From NCBI GenBank assembly GCA_903845345.1, contig CAIMXF010000185.1, forward strand, positions 1 through 35,997: a DNA stretch of 35,997 nt, in the 5' to 3' direction. Shown piece after piece: positions 7,213 to 15,280 of this stretch. The notes under the pieces are model-generated. The model had not been told where the DNA came from. It ran no database searches and saw only the letters and a program-made list of their open reading frames with translations. Position 1 is the stretch's first letter, and each line of letters opens with the position of its first letter. A program made the translations under genes and the position numbers. This stretch comes from an uncultured beta proteobacterium (GTDB lineage Bacteria; Pseudomonadota; Gammaproteobacteria; Burkholderiales; Burkholderiaceae_C).

Positions 7213-8272
7213 AGCCCAGGCCGACGCTGTTCTGGCGGTGGTTGTAGTCCAGCATCGTCTCGCCGTAGCCGGAGAACAGCTGCACGTACCAGCGCAGGCC
7301 GTCGGGCTTGGCCGACCACACCGGGCGCGTCCACTCGAACTTCAGCGAGCCGCGGTCCCATGACTTGAACGACGTGCGCGCCGTCAGCTGCATCGTCGTC
7401 TCGCCGGGCAGCCACGAGGCGCTCAGCTCGGTGTTGCCGATGTAGTCGGTGATGTGCGGGTTGTCGTCGACGCCGCTCTCGTAGACCCGCCAGTTGTAGC
7501 GGCCGCGCAGCGCGATGTCACCGTGCGTGAACGCCGTGCCGACGTAGGCGTAGTTCCAGCTGCGCGACAGCGGGTCGCCTTCGCCATTGGACTCGTGCGC
7601 GATGCCCAGCAGCATCATGCGCCAGCGCCAGTCGCCGCCGAGGTCGCCCATCTTGTCGGGGATCGGTACGACGTACATCGCCTCGGGCTGGTAGTCGCTG
7701 CTGCGGAACGGCGCCGAGTCCTGGCCGTTCCAGAACTGCCAGATGGATTGCTGCGTGTACGACAGCCACACGTCGGCGTTGGGCAGCAGGAAGTCCTCTG
7801 CAGCCTTTGCGCGCAGCGACAGCTGCAGCTCGGCCTCGGTCTGGCGGTATTGCGGGAAGGTGCCGCCGTCCGGATGCGTCGGGCTCGAGGGCGCGCGGTT
7901 GATGCTGCTCGTGTAGTGCGCCGGCAGCAGGAAGTTGGGCGCGTAGGTGCGCACGACGAAGGTGCCGCGCTTGTCGGCCGGATCGAGCTCCCAGAACTTG
8001 GCGAGGTAGTCGCCGGCCGCCAGGCCGTTGCCGTTGGGCGTGGTGGCGACTTGCTGCAACGCGCTGGGCTCGTCGCGCGCGGCCGGCGGGACGAGCGGCT
8101 TGGGACTGGCGATGGCGGGCGTGTCGGCGTGGGGCGGGTAGATCGCGTCGTAGCAGGCGAGCCGTTGCGCGTCGGACAGGCCCGCGCACGAGGCCGGATC
8201 CTGGGCCGCGAGCACGCTGGCGGGAAACGCGGCGGCGAGCGCCAGGAGCAGGAGACTGCCGGGAGACTGCAT
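7193..8272 (-). CDS. pldA: Outer-membrane phospholipase A1 (OMPLA)
   Basis: PldA hydrolyses phospholipids that appear in the outer leaflet of the outer membrane; it is a 12-strand barrel activated by calcium-dependent dimerisation. ATG 8272 has AGGAA seven bases upstream and gives a signal peptide cut near VLAA-QD; the track's longer start adds an unlikely leader. The active-site block GIAHESNGEGDP provides His226 and Ser228, and SRSWN supplies the Asn (240) of the triad. VQLFSGYGETMLDYN is the conserved penultimate strand, and the protein ends in GFTLFQL. At 359 aa it exceeds E. coli PldA because of about 75 extra residues after the signal, with two Cys (CAGLSDAQRLACYD). It converges with the galM pseudogene. 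Confidence 0.93.
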   Translation of the reverse strand: MQSPGSLLLLALAAAFPASVLAAQDPASCAGLSDAQRLACYDAIYPPHADTPAIASPKPLVPPAARDEPSALQQVATTPNGNGLAAGDYLAKFWELDPADKRGTFVVRTYAPNFLLPAHYTSSINRAPSSPTHPDGGTFPQYRQTEAELQLSLRAKAAEDFLLPNADVWLSYTQQSIWQFWNGQDSAPFRSSDYQPEAMYVVPIPDKMGDLGGDWRWRMMLLGIAHESNGEGDPLSRSWNYAYVGTAFTHGDIALRGRYNWRVYESGVDDNPHITDYIGNTELSASWLPGETTMQLTARTSFKSWDRGSLKFEWTRPVWSAKPDGLRWYVQLFSGYGETMLDYNHRQNSVGLGFTLFQL

Positions 8273-8508
8273 GGTCGGATTCCTGGAAAAAGTCGGCGGG
8301 CGATCGGCAGCGAGGTCGACCAACTGCGTCGTGCAGCGGAAAAGGCGACTGCTCGACGGCAACAGGCGGCGTGCTGGCAAGGCATGTGCCCACGTGCAGG
8401 CGGCCACCTGACCGAGCGCTCGGCGCGCGGGCGCCTTCCTGTCGCCGGTCGCACGATCCTTGCGTGCGGCGAGCGTCGCTGTCGCAGGCGACCTACCCCG
8501 CCTTTAGA

Positions 8509-9213
8509 ATGACCGCCTCCATCACACAGGCCGAATCGCCGCTCGCCATCGCCATGCAGCCAGGGGACATCGGCCAGGTCATCGCCACGGCGATTCTCGA
8601 GCGACGCCTCGTCCCGGGACGGCGGCTCAACGAGCTGGAGCTTTCGCGGCTGCTGGGCGTGAGCCGCTCGATGATCCGCTTCGCGCTGGTGGGACTGCAC
8701 CACGACGGCCTGGTCACGTTCGAGACCAACCGCGGCGCGTTCGTCGCCAAGCCCACCCTGGGCGAGGCGCACCTGCTGTTCGAGGCCATCGCCGCGATCG
8801 AGCGTTCGGCCATCGACATCATCGCCGGCGCCGCGAAACCGCCCTCGCTCGACAGCCTGCGGGGCGTGCACAGGAAGCAGGTGAAGGCGCGCAGCAAGGA
8901 CAACACGCGCCTGTCCGAACAGCTCGCGATCGACTTTCATCGCGAGCTGCTCGCGCTCACCGGCAACCCGCTGCTGATCGAGGCGCACCGCAAGCTGCTG
9001 CTGTCCTATCGCGTGGCGACCGCCGTCTTCAAGACCGAGCTCGATGACTGCGAGCTCGAGGATCACCACGGCGAGATGATCGCGCTGCTGGAAAGCGGTT
9101 CGGCCGCGAAGCTGCGCCGGCTCATCGACGCGCACTGGCGCCTCGTGATCCGCGGCCACGTCGGCATGCAGCCGGGCGTCGAGGACCTGGCCGAGGCCTT
9201 GCGGATCCAGTAG
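8509..9213 (+). CDS. GntR family transcriptional regulator, FCD (FadR) type
   Basis: The 234-aa protein has an N-terminal winged helix-turn-helix at about residues 20-85 (GQVIATAILERRLVPG, then LNELELSRLLGVSRSMIRFAL, FETNRGAFVA). The C-terminal FCD helical ligand domain carries its metal-binding pattern: Asp/His in AIDFHRELLALTGN and later His in DHHGEMIALLESG. FCD regulators usually bind small carboxylates and repress neighbouring catabolic genes. The ATG at 8509 has no Shine-Dalgarno and overlaps a TAGAAT that could be a -10 element, so ATG 8554 is an alternative start. It is divergent from pldA (236-base gap) and convergent with the BMP transporter gene. The target is unclear. Confidence 0.85.
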   Translation: MTASITQAESPLAIAMQPGDIGQVIATAILERRLVPGRRLNELELSRLLGVSRSMIRFALVGLHHDGLVTFETNRGAFVAKPTLGEAHLLFEAIAAIERSAIDIIAGAAKPPSLDSLRGVHRKQVKARSKDNTRLSEQLAIDFHRELLALTGNPLLIEAHRKLLLSYRVATAVFKTELDDCELEDHHGEMIALLESGSAAKLRRLIDAHWRLVIRGHVGMQPGVEDLAEALRIQ

Positions 9214-9255
9214 CAGCGACGCGAGGCCGTCGCCGGCGCCGCGCGACGCGGCTGT

Positions 9256-10425
9256 CTACTTGTTGCCGGGCACCTGGCCTTCGACGCCCTTGACGAAGAA
9301 CTTGATGCCGCCGAGGAACGCGTCGTCCGCGGTCGTGCCGGCCTTGACCTGTTCCTTGCCGTCGTTGGACACGATCGGGCCTTTCCAGATCGCGAACGAG
9401 CCGTCCTTCAGGCCCGCCTTGACCTTGTCGACCTTGGCCTTGAGATCGGCGGGCACCTTGTCGGAGATCGACACGAGGTCGATCGCGCCTTCCTTGACGC
9501 CCCACCAGGTGTGGCCGGTCGTCCAGGTGCCGTTGATCGCGTCCCTGGCCGCCTTGATGTAGTACGGGCCCCAGATGTTGACCGAGGAGGCCAGGTGGGC
9601 CTTCGGGCCGTAGGCGGTCATGTCGGAGTCCCAGCCGAACGCGTACTTGCCGTTCTTCTCGGCGGTCTGCAGCACGGCGCTGGAGTCGGTGTTCTGCAGC
9701 AGCACGTCGGCGCCGCCGTCGATCAGCGATTGCGCGCCTTCGGTTTCCTTGGGCGGGTTGAACCACTCGTTGACCCACACCACCTTGACCTTGACCTTCG
9801 GGTTCACGCTCTGAGCGCCGAGGGTGTAGCTGTCGATGTTGCGGATGACCTCGGGGATCGGGATCGAGCCGACCACGCCGATGGTGTTGGTCCTGGTCAT
9901 GCCGCCGGCGATCACCCCGGCCATGTACGCGCCTTCGTAGGTGCGGTTGTCGTAGACGCGCATGTTGTCGGCCGTCTTGTAGCCGGTGGCGTGCTCGAAG
10001 TGGACGGCCTTGTTGTCGGCGGCCACCTTCAGCATCGGCTCCATGTAGCCGAAGCTGGTGCCGAAGATCAGCGTGTTGCCTTGGGCGACCATGTCCCGGA
10101 ACTCGCGCTCGGCATCGGCCGATTCGGGCACGCTCTCGACGAAGGTCGTCTGCACCTGCGAGCCGAGTTCCTTCTCGAGCGCCTTGCGGCCGTTGTCGTG
10201 CGCGAAGGTCCAGCCGCCGTCGCCCACCGGGCCGAGGTAGGCGAACGCGATCTTCAGCGGGGCGGACGCGCCCGACGCCGGCGCGGCGGCGACCGGCCCG
10301 GACGCCGCCGGCGCGGCGGCGGGCGCGGCGTCTTCCTTCTTGCTGCAGCCGACGAGCGCGGCGGCCATCGCAACGCTGCCGAGGGCCGTGACGCGCAACC
10401 AGGCGCGGCGGGTGGTGGTCGTCAT
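9256..10425 (-). CDS. BMP family ABC transporter substrate-binding lipoprotein
   Basis: This is the extracytoplasmic receptor of a nucleoside/purine-type ABC importer (Bmp family, like PnrA and BmpA). A twin-arginine-like start (TRRAWLRVTAL) runs into a lipobox LVGC at about residue 27, followed by an Ala/Pro linker. Typical blocks are KIAFAYLGPVGDGGWTFAHD near the start, NTLIFGTSFGYMEPM, YEGAYMAGVIAGGMTRTN, TIGVVGSIPIPEVIRNI and YAFGWDSDM. AGAGGAG lies six bases before ATG 10425, a strong ribosome-binding site suited to a binding protein made in excess. It is the last gene after ATPase and two permeases, 43 bases behind the second permease. Purine or urate-related ligands are inferred from the neighbouring puuD and uraH. 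Confidence 0.93.
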   Translation of the reverse strand: MTTTTRRAWLRVTALGSVAMAAALVGCSKKEDAAPAAAPAASGPVAAAPASGASAPLKIAFAYLGPVGDGGWTFAHDNGRKALEKELGSQVQTTFVESVPESADAEREFRDMVAQGNTLIFGTSFGYMEPMLKVAADNKAVHFEHATGYKTADNMRVYDNRTYEGAYMAGVIAGGMTRTNTIGVVGSIPIPEVIRNIDSYTLGAQSVNPKVKVKVVWVNEWFNPPKETEGAQSLIDGGADVLLQNTDSSAVLQTAEKNGKYAFGWDSDMTAYGPKAHLASSVNIWGPYYIKAARDAINGTWTTGHTWWGVKEGAIDLVSISDKVPADLKAKVDKVKAGLKDGSFAIWKGPIVSNDGKEQVKAGTTADDAFLGGIKFFVKGVEGQVPGNK

Positions 10426-10468
10426 GGAGATCTCCTCTTGGGTCGAATCGGGAAATGGAGCGGGTGCG

Positions 10469-11389
10469 CTAGCTGCCGGGGAAGAACGGCTTGCCGAGCG
10501 AGGCGGGCATGTTGGTGCGGATCCACACGGGATTGCGCGAGATCAGCACCAGCACCGCGATGGTCGCGAGGTAGGGCAGCATCGTGAGCAGCTGGCTGGA
10601 GATGGCCACGCCCTCGCCCTGCAGGTGGAACTGCAGCATCGTGACGCCGCCGAACAGGTAGGCGCCCAGCAGGATGCGCGACGGCCGCCACGTGGCGAAG
10701 GTGGTGAGCGCCAGCGCGATCCAGCCCTTGCCCGCGACCATGCCTTCGACCCACAGCGGCGTGTAGACGACCGAGATGTACGCCCCCGCGACGCCGCACA
10801 GCGCGCCGCCGCACATCACCGCGATCAGCCGGATGCGGCGCACCGGATAGCCCAGCGCATGCGCCGACTCGGGCGACTCGCCCACCGCGCGCAGCACGAG
10901 GCCGGCGCGCGAGCGGTACAGGAACCAGGTGAGCCCGAGCATGAACGCGATCGTCAGGTAGACCATCGGATGCTGGCGGAACAGCGCCGGGCCGATGAAC
11001 GGGATGTCGCTCAGGCCGGGGATCGCGAAGTGCGGCCGCGAGCTGAGCCGCTCCTGCGTGTAGTGGATGCCGACGAAGGCCGAGAAGCCGTTGCCGAACA
11101 GGCTCAGCGCGAGGCCCGTGGCGTACTGGTTGGTGTTGAGCCAGATCACCAGCACGCCGAACGCGCCGGCCATGATCGCACCCGCCAGCGCGCCCGCGCC
11201 GAAAGCGAGCCAGTCGCTGCCGGTCTGCACCGCGGTGGCGAAGCCGGCGATGGCGGCCACCAGCATCATGCCCTCGGCGCCGAGGTTGACGATGCCCGAG
11301 CGCTCGTTGATCAGCAGCCCGAGGCCCGCGATCGCGAGCACGGTGCCCGCGTTGAGCGTGGCCGCCAGGAGGAGTGCGTAGGTGTCCAT
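10469..11389 (-). CDS. ABC transporter permease (BMP/nucleoside type), second subunit
   Basis: This 306-aa integral membrane protein has eight to nine hydrophobic segments and belongs to the BPD_transp_2 family used by branched-chain amino acid, ribose and BMP-type nucleoside importers. The NERSGIVNLGAEGMMLV block near residues 28-44 is the family marker in this subunit. The cytoplasmic coupling helix region is RAVGESPESAHALGYPVRRIRLIA, which contacts the ATPase. ATG 11389 overlaps the stop of the first permease by one base (TGATG), showing translational coupling. It would pair with the 11389-12480 product to form the membrane channel. Assignment is firm; transported substrate is inferred as a purine nucleoside or base. 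Confidence 0.92.
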   Translation of the reverse strand: MDTYALLLAATLNAGTVLAIAGLGLLINERSGIVNLGAEGMMLVAAIAGFATAVQTGSDWLAFGAGALAGAIMAGAFGVLVIWLNTNQYATGLALSLFGNGFSAFVGIHYTQERLSSRPHFAIPGLSDIPFIGPALFRQHPMVYLTIAFMLGLTWFLYRSRAGLVLRAVGESPESAHALGYPVRRIRLIAVMCGGALCGVAGAYISVVYTPLWVEGMVAGKGWIALALTTFATWRPSRILLGAYLFGGVTMLQFHLQGEGVAISSQLLTMLPYLATIAVLVLISRNPVWIRTNMPASLGKPFFPGS

Positions 11390-12480
11390 CAGGCGGCCGC
11401 GCCTCTTGCAGGATGCGCGGGATGCGCGGCGTGCCAGCGCACGCGGTAGTTGATCAGCGTGTCGCTGGCCAGCAGCGAGAACAGCAGCACGCCCTGGAAC
11501 ACGCCGGTGAGCGACTTGGGCAGGCCCAGCCGCGACTGCGCGAGTTCGCCGCCGATGTAGAACAGGCTCATCAGCAACGACGAGAAGAGGACGCCCACCG
11601 GGTTGAGCCGGCCGACGTAGGCGACGATGATCGCGGCGAAGCCGTAGCCGGCCGGCACGTAGGGCGTGAGCTGGCCGATCGGGCCGGCGACCTCGAACGC
11701 GCCGGCGAGCCCCGCCATGCCGCCCGAGATCAGCAGCGCCATCCACAGCGCGCGCCGCGACGAGAAGCCCGCGTAGCGCGCCGCCGCCGCCGCCAGGCCG
11801 CCCACCTGCATCTGGAAGCCGCCGTAGATGCGGAACAGGAACAGCCAGAACGTGGCCACCGACACTAGCGCCGTGACGAAGCCGATGTTCACCCGCAGGC
11901 CGGTGAACAGCCGCGGGATCTTGGTCGGGTCGAGGAAGGTGATCGTCTGCGGGAAGTTGTAGCCGGCCGGATCCTTCCAGTCGCCGTAGACGAGGTAGTT
12001 CAGCACCTGGTTGGCCACGTAGACCAGCATCAGGCTGACGAGGATCTCGCTGGCGTTGGCGCGGTCGCGCAGGAACGCGACGATCCCCGCCCAGGCCATG
12101 CCGCCGAGCGTGCCGGCGATCAGGATGGGCAGGACGATCCAGCGGCTCGAATCCGCCGACGCGTGCATCGCCACGCCCGACGCCGCGATCGCGCCCAGCA
12201 CGAACTGGCCTTCGGCGCCGATGTTCCACACGTTGGCGCGGTAGCAGACGGCCAGGCCGAGCCCGATCAGCATCAGCGGCGTCGCCTTCACGCACAGTTC
12301 GGAGACGGCGTAGGCGCCGCGGAACGGCTCGACGAAGAACACGCCTAAGCCGCGCGACGGATCCTTGCCGAGCAGCGCGAACAGCGCGATGCCGGCGAGC
12401 ACCGTGACGGCCAGCGCGATCACCGGCGACAGCAGCGACATCGCCTTGCTCGGCGCGGGACGCGCCTCAAGCCGCAGCAT
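11389..12480 (-). CDS. ABC transporter permease (BMP/nucleoside type), first subunit
   Basis: This 363-aa inner-membrane protein of the BPD_transp_2 family has about ten hydrophobic stretches. LAVCYRANVWNIGAEGQFVLGA is the diagnostic block of the larger permease of BMP-type importers. FLRDRANASEILVSLMLVYVA and AAAARYAGFSSRRALWMAL form the cytoplasmic loops that dock to the ATPase. Its start lies 14 bases inside the end of the ATPase gene, and its stop overlaps the next permease start by one base, so three genes are translationally linked. Both this protein and the ATPase begin with MLRLE, probably coincidence. The C-terminus is a His/Ala/Pro-rich tail (HAAHPAHPARG) of no evident function. Confidence 0.92.
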   Translation of the reverse strand: MLRLEARPAPSKAMSLLSPVIALAVTVLAGIALFALLGKDPSRGLGVFFVEPFRGAYAVSELCVKATPLMLIGLGLAVCYRANVWNIGAEGQFVLGAIAASGVAMHASADSSRWIVLPILIAGTLGGMAWAGIVAFLRDRANASEILVSLMLVYVANQVLNYLVYGDWKDPAGYNFPQTITFLDPTKIPRLFTGLRVNIGFVTALVSVATFWLFLFRIYGGFQMQVGGLAAAAARYAGFSSRRALWMALLISGGMAGLAGAFEVAGPIGQLTPYVPAGYGFAAIIVAYVGRLNPVGVLFSSLLMSLFYIGGELAQSRLGLPKSLTGVFQGVLLFSLLASDTLINYRVRWHAAHPAHPARGAAA

Positions 12481-13987
12481 GCCGGACCTCCGCTTCTTCG
12501 GTCCACAGCCCGCTCATCCACTGGCCGATCTGCTCGCGCGTGGCCTGCGCCGCCGGGATCGACGGCGACACGCGGCCGCGCGCGATCACGACCAGGCGGT
12601 CGGAGATCTCGAACAGCTCGTCCAGGTCCTCGCTGACCACCAGCAGCGCGCAGCCGGCGTCGCGCAGCGCGAGCAAGGCGCCGCGGATCTGCGCGGCGGC
12701 GCCGACGTCGACGCCCCATGTCGGCTGCGACACGATCAGCAGCTTCGGATGCGCGTCGATCTCGCGGCCGACGATGAACTTCTGCAGGTTGCCGCCCGAC
12801 AGGCTCTTGGCCGTGGCGTCCGGGCCGCCGGCCTTGACGTTGTAGTCGGCGATCAGGTGCCGGGCCAGCGCCGCGGTGCGCCTGGTGCTGATCCAGCCGA
12901 ACCGCGTGACGGCCTCGGTGCGCGTGAGCAGCGTGTTCTGCGCCAGCGAGATCGACGGCACCGCGCCGCGGCCCAGCCGTTCCTCGGGCACGAAGTGCAG
13001 GCCCTCGTGGCGGCGGCGGCGCGGCGAATGGCTGCCGATCGGCTTGCCGAACAGGCGGATCGCCGCGGGCGGCGCGCGCTCGTCCTCGCCGGACAGCGCC
13101 GCCATCAGCTCCTGCTGGCCGTTGCCCGAGACGCCGGCCACGCCCAGGATCTCGCCTTGGCGCACCTCGAACGAGACGGCGTCGAGGTCGGCGCCGAACG
13201 CGCCGGTGCGCGCGAGCGACAGCTGGTCGACCGCCAGCACCTGCTCGCCGGGCGTGGCCGTCGCGTGATCGAGCTGCGGCGGCTCGGCGCCGATCATCAG
13301 GCGCGACAGGCTGGCGTTGGTCTCCTGGCGCGGGTCGACCTCGCCGGTGACCTTGCCGCCGCGCATCACCGTGCACTTGTGGCACAGCGCGCGGATCTCG
13401 TCGAGCTTGTGGCTGATGTAGAGGATGCTGCAGCCCTCGTCGGCGAGCTTGCGCAGCGTGACGAACAGCGCCTGCACGGCCTGCGGCGTGAGCACCGAGG
13501 TGGGTTCGTCCAGGATCAGCAGGCGCGGCTTGGTGAGCAGCGCGCGGACGATCTCGACGCGCTGGCGCTCGCCCACCGACAGCGTGTGCACCGGCCGCAG
13601 CGGGTCGACGTCGAGGCCGTAGACGCCCGCGACCTCGACGATGCGCTTCGTGACGTCGGCCAGCGACCACGCCTTGTCCAGCCCCAGCCAGACGTTCTCG
13701 GCCGCGGTGAGCGTGTCGAACAGGCTGAAGTGCTGGAACACCATCGCGATGCCGAGCGCGCGCGCCTCCTGCGGATTGCAGATCTCGACCTGCCTGCCGT
13801 CCCACGTCATCTCGCCCTCGTCGGGCCGCACCGCGCCGTAGATGATCTTCATCAGCGTGGACTTGCCCGCGCCGTTCTCGCCCAGCACGGCATGGATCTC
13901 GCCCGGCTCGACGCGCAGGCGGATGCGGTCGTTGGCCTTGACGGCGGGGTATTGCTTGCTGATGTCGATGAGCTCGAGTCGAAGCAT
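12467..13987 (-). CDS. ABC transporter ATP-binding protein, duplicated NBD (BMP/nucleoside type)
   Basis: This 506-aa ATPase has two fused nucleotide-binding domains, as in RbsA and nucleoside importers. NBD1 has Walker A GENGAGKST, signature LSVGERQRVEI and Walker B LLILDEPTSVLTP. NBD2 has the degenerate Walker A GVSGNGQQE, signature LSGGNLQKFIVGRE and a Walker-B-like LLIVSQPTWGVDVG in which the usual acidic and catalytic positions are replaced, typical for the second site of this subfamily. ATG 13987 gives the normal N-terminus (MLRLELIDISKQYPAVKAND); the track's longer version has no support. It is the first gene of the four-gene transporter and lies 152 bases after the LysR gene, with dyads in the gap. 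Confidence 0.93.
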   Translation of the reverse strand: MLRLELIDISKQYPAVKANDRIRLRVEPGEIHAVLGENGAGKSTLMKIIYGAVRPDEGEMTWDGRQVEICNPQEARALGIAMVFQHFSLFDTLTAAENVWLGLDKAWSLADVTKRIVEVAGVYGLDVDPLRPVHTLSVGERQRVEIVRALLTKPRLLILDEPTSVLTPQAVQALFVTLRKLADEGCSILYISHKLDEIRALCHKCTVMRGGKVTGEVDPRQETNASLSRLMIGAEPPQLDHATATPGEQVLAVDQLSLARTGAFGADLDAVSFEVRQGEILGVAGVSGNGQQELMAALSGEDERAPPAAIRLFGKPIGSHSPRRRRHEGLHFVPEERLGRGAVPSISLAQNTLLTRTEAVTRFGWISTRRTAALARHLIADYNVKAGGPDATAKSLSGGNLQKFIVGREIDAHPKLLIVSQPTWGVDVGAAAQIRGALLALRDAGCALLVVSEDLDELFEISDRLVVIARGRVSPSIPAAQATREQIGQWMSGLWTEEAEVRHAAA

Positions 13988-14050
13988 CGGACGGGGCGTG
14001 GTGGCGAGCGGGACGGGAGACGAAGTATCGGGCAGACGGTCAGGCCGGCG

Positions 14051-14094
14051 CTTGGCGATTGCCGACAATCTTGGCGAAGAAACTTGCATGCAAG
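14051..14094 (-). promoter_or_regulatory. Operator-like cluster upstream of the BMP transporter operon
   Basis: The 152-base gap before the ATPase gene holds three symmetric elements. CTTGGCG occurs twice, 19 bases apart (14051 and 14070). Between them GATTG-ccga-CAATC forms an inverted repeat (14057-14070). CTTGCATGCAAG (14083-14094) is a perfect 12-bp palindrome. They lie 64-107 bases before the ATPase start, where a LysR-type or similar regulator would bind. The adjacent LysR product is the natural candidate, by inference. Confidence 0.45.
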
Positions 14095-14139
14095 CTGCGT
14101 GCCAAATCGTCGTCCGGCGAGGCGTGGACAGCGCGCATG

Positions 14140-15114
14140 TCAGGACGCGATCGCCACGCGCGGGCGCGCGGCCACGCTGCGCGCGACGTCGCGCACGCAC
14201 TCGCGCAGCCAGCGCACCGACGCGGATTCATGAGTGAGGTCGTGCCACAGCTGGTAGTAGGCCAGCGGCGGGAAGGCGACGGGGCAGCGCACGATGCGCA
14301 CCGGCAGCACGTCGACGTAGCGCTGGCAGAACAGGCGGCCGGTGGTCAGCACCAGCTGGCTGCCGGCCACCATCGCCGGGATCAGCGCGAAATGCGCGCT
14401 GCGCACCGCGATCTCGCGCAGCAGGCCCTGCCGGGCGAGGTGGTCGTCGATCACGCCGCGCGCGCCCTCGTAGTTGGGCATCGGCGCCACGTGCTCGCAG
14501 GCGAGATAGCGCTCGGCCGTCCAGGCGCGGCCGCCGCCGGCGCGCGCGACCGGATGATCCTCGGCCACCAGGCACACCACCTCGTCGCTGACCAGGCGCC
14601 CCAGGTGCAGCTCGCCGGGCGGCGTCATCCAGTTGCCGATCACGAGGTCGACCTCGCCTTGCGCCAGGCTGCGGCGGTAGTCGAAATGGCTGGACAAGGT
14701 CAGCAGCTCGATCCTGACCTGCGGCGCGCGCTGCTTCAGCGTGAGCACCAGCTGCGGCAGGAAGCCGGGGTCGATGAAGTCGCTGGCGGCGATGCGGAAG
14801 ATGGCGGTGCTGGTCTGCGCGTCGAAGCCGGTGCGCCGGGTGCGCGGGCTGAAGAGCCGATCGGCCTCGGCCAGCAGGCTGGCCGCGGGCGCCACCATCT
14901 GCTGCGCGAACGCGGTGGGCGTCATGCCGTTGCCGGCACGCACCAGCAGCGGGTCGCCGGTGAGTTCGCGCAGCCGCTTCAGCTGGGCGCTCACCGCCGG
15001 CTGCGAACTCTGCAGCCGCAGGGCGGCGCGCGACACGCTGCGCTCGGTGATCAGCGTGTGCAGGACGCGGATGAGATGAAGCTCGATCTTGTCGAACTCC
15101 GTGCGCAAGGTCAT
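14140..15114 (-). CDS. LysR family transcriptional regulator
   Basis: The 324-aa protein has the LysR layout: an N-terminal helix-turn-helix (IELHLIRVLHTLITERSVSRAA, SSQPAVSAQLKRLREL) with the usual GDPLLVRAGNGMTPT wing, a linker helix, then a two-lobed effector-binding domain (IFRIAASDFIDPGFLPQLV, GEVDLVIGNW, LACEHVAPMPNYEG). Some acid-sensing LysR proteins of this DFIDPGFLP type are encoded beside catabolic operons. It lies 166 bases after puuD and 152 bases before the BMP transporter, all on one strand, so it probably controls urate/purine genes. A T-N11-A box with dyad symmetry lies just upstream of its own start, consistent with autoregulation. The effector is unknown. Confidence 0.92.
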   Translation of the reverse strand: MTLRTEFDKIELHLIRVLHTLITERSVSRAALRLQSSQPAVSAQLKRLRELTGDPLLVRAGNGMTPTAFAQQMVAPAASLLAEADRLFSPRTRRTGFDAQTSTAIFRIAASDFIDPGFLPQLVLTLKQRAPQVRIELLTLSSHFDYRRSLAQGEVDLVIGNWMTPPGELHLGRLVSDEVVCLVAEDHPVARAGGGRAWTAERYLACEHVAPMPNYEGARGVIDDHLARQGLLREIAVRSAHFALIPAMVAGSQLVLTTGRLFCQRYVDVLPVRIVRCPVAFPPLAYYQLWHDLTHESASVRWLRECVRDVARSVAARPRVAIAS

Positions 15115-15124
15115 CGCATTTGCC

Positions 15125-15150
15125 GTATAGCCGGTATAAGACCGAGTATA
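15125..15150 (-). promoter_or_regulatory. LysR-type box and GTATA repeats upstream of the LysR gene
   Basis: TATAGCCGGTATA (15126-15138) is a T-N11-A motif with near-perfect dyad symmetry, the usual form of a LysR-regulator site. GTATA occurs three times (15125, 15134, 15146) in a short AT-rich island of an otherwise GC-rich region. It lies 12-36 bases before the LysR start codon, fitting an autoregulatory operator overlapping the promoter. Confidence 0.5.
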
Positions 15151-15280
15151 TTCAGATCGGACGACAGGGGCACAGGTTTCGTCGGGCGCGTACCCGCCCG
15201 CACCGGCGTCCGCCCGGCCAGGGAACGATGGCGCACAGCCAGGGTGCGGCGCGGGCGATTGCGGTGCGTGCCCCGCGCGT

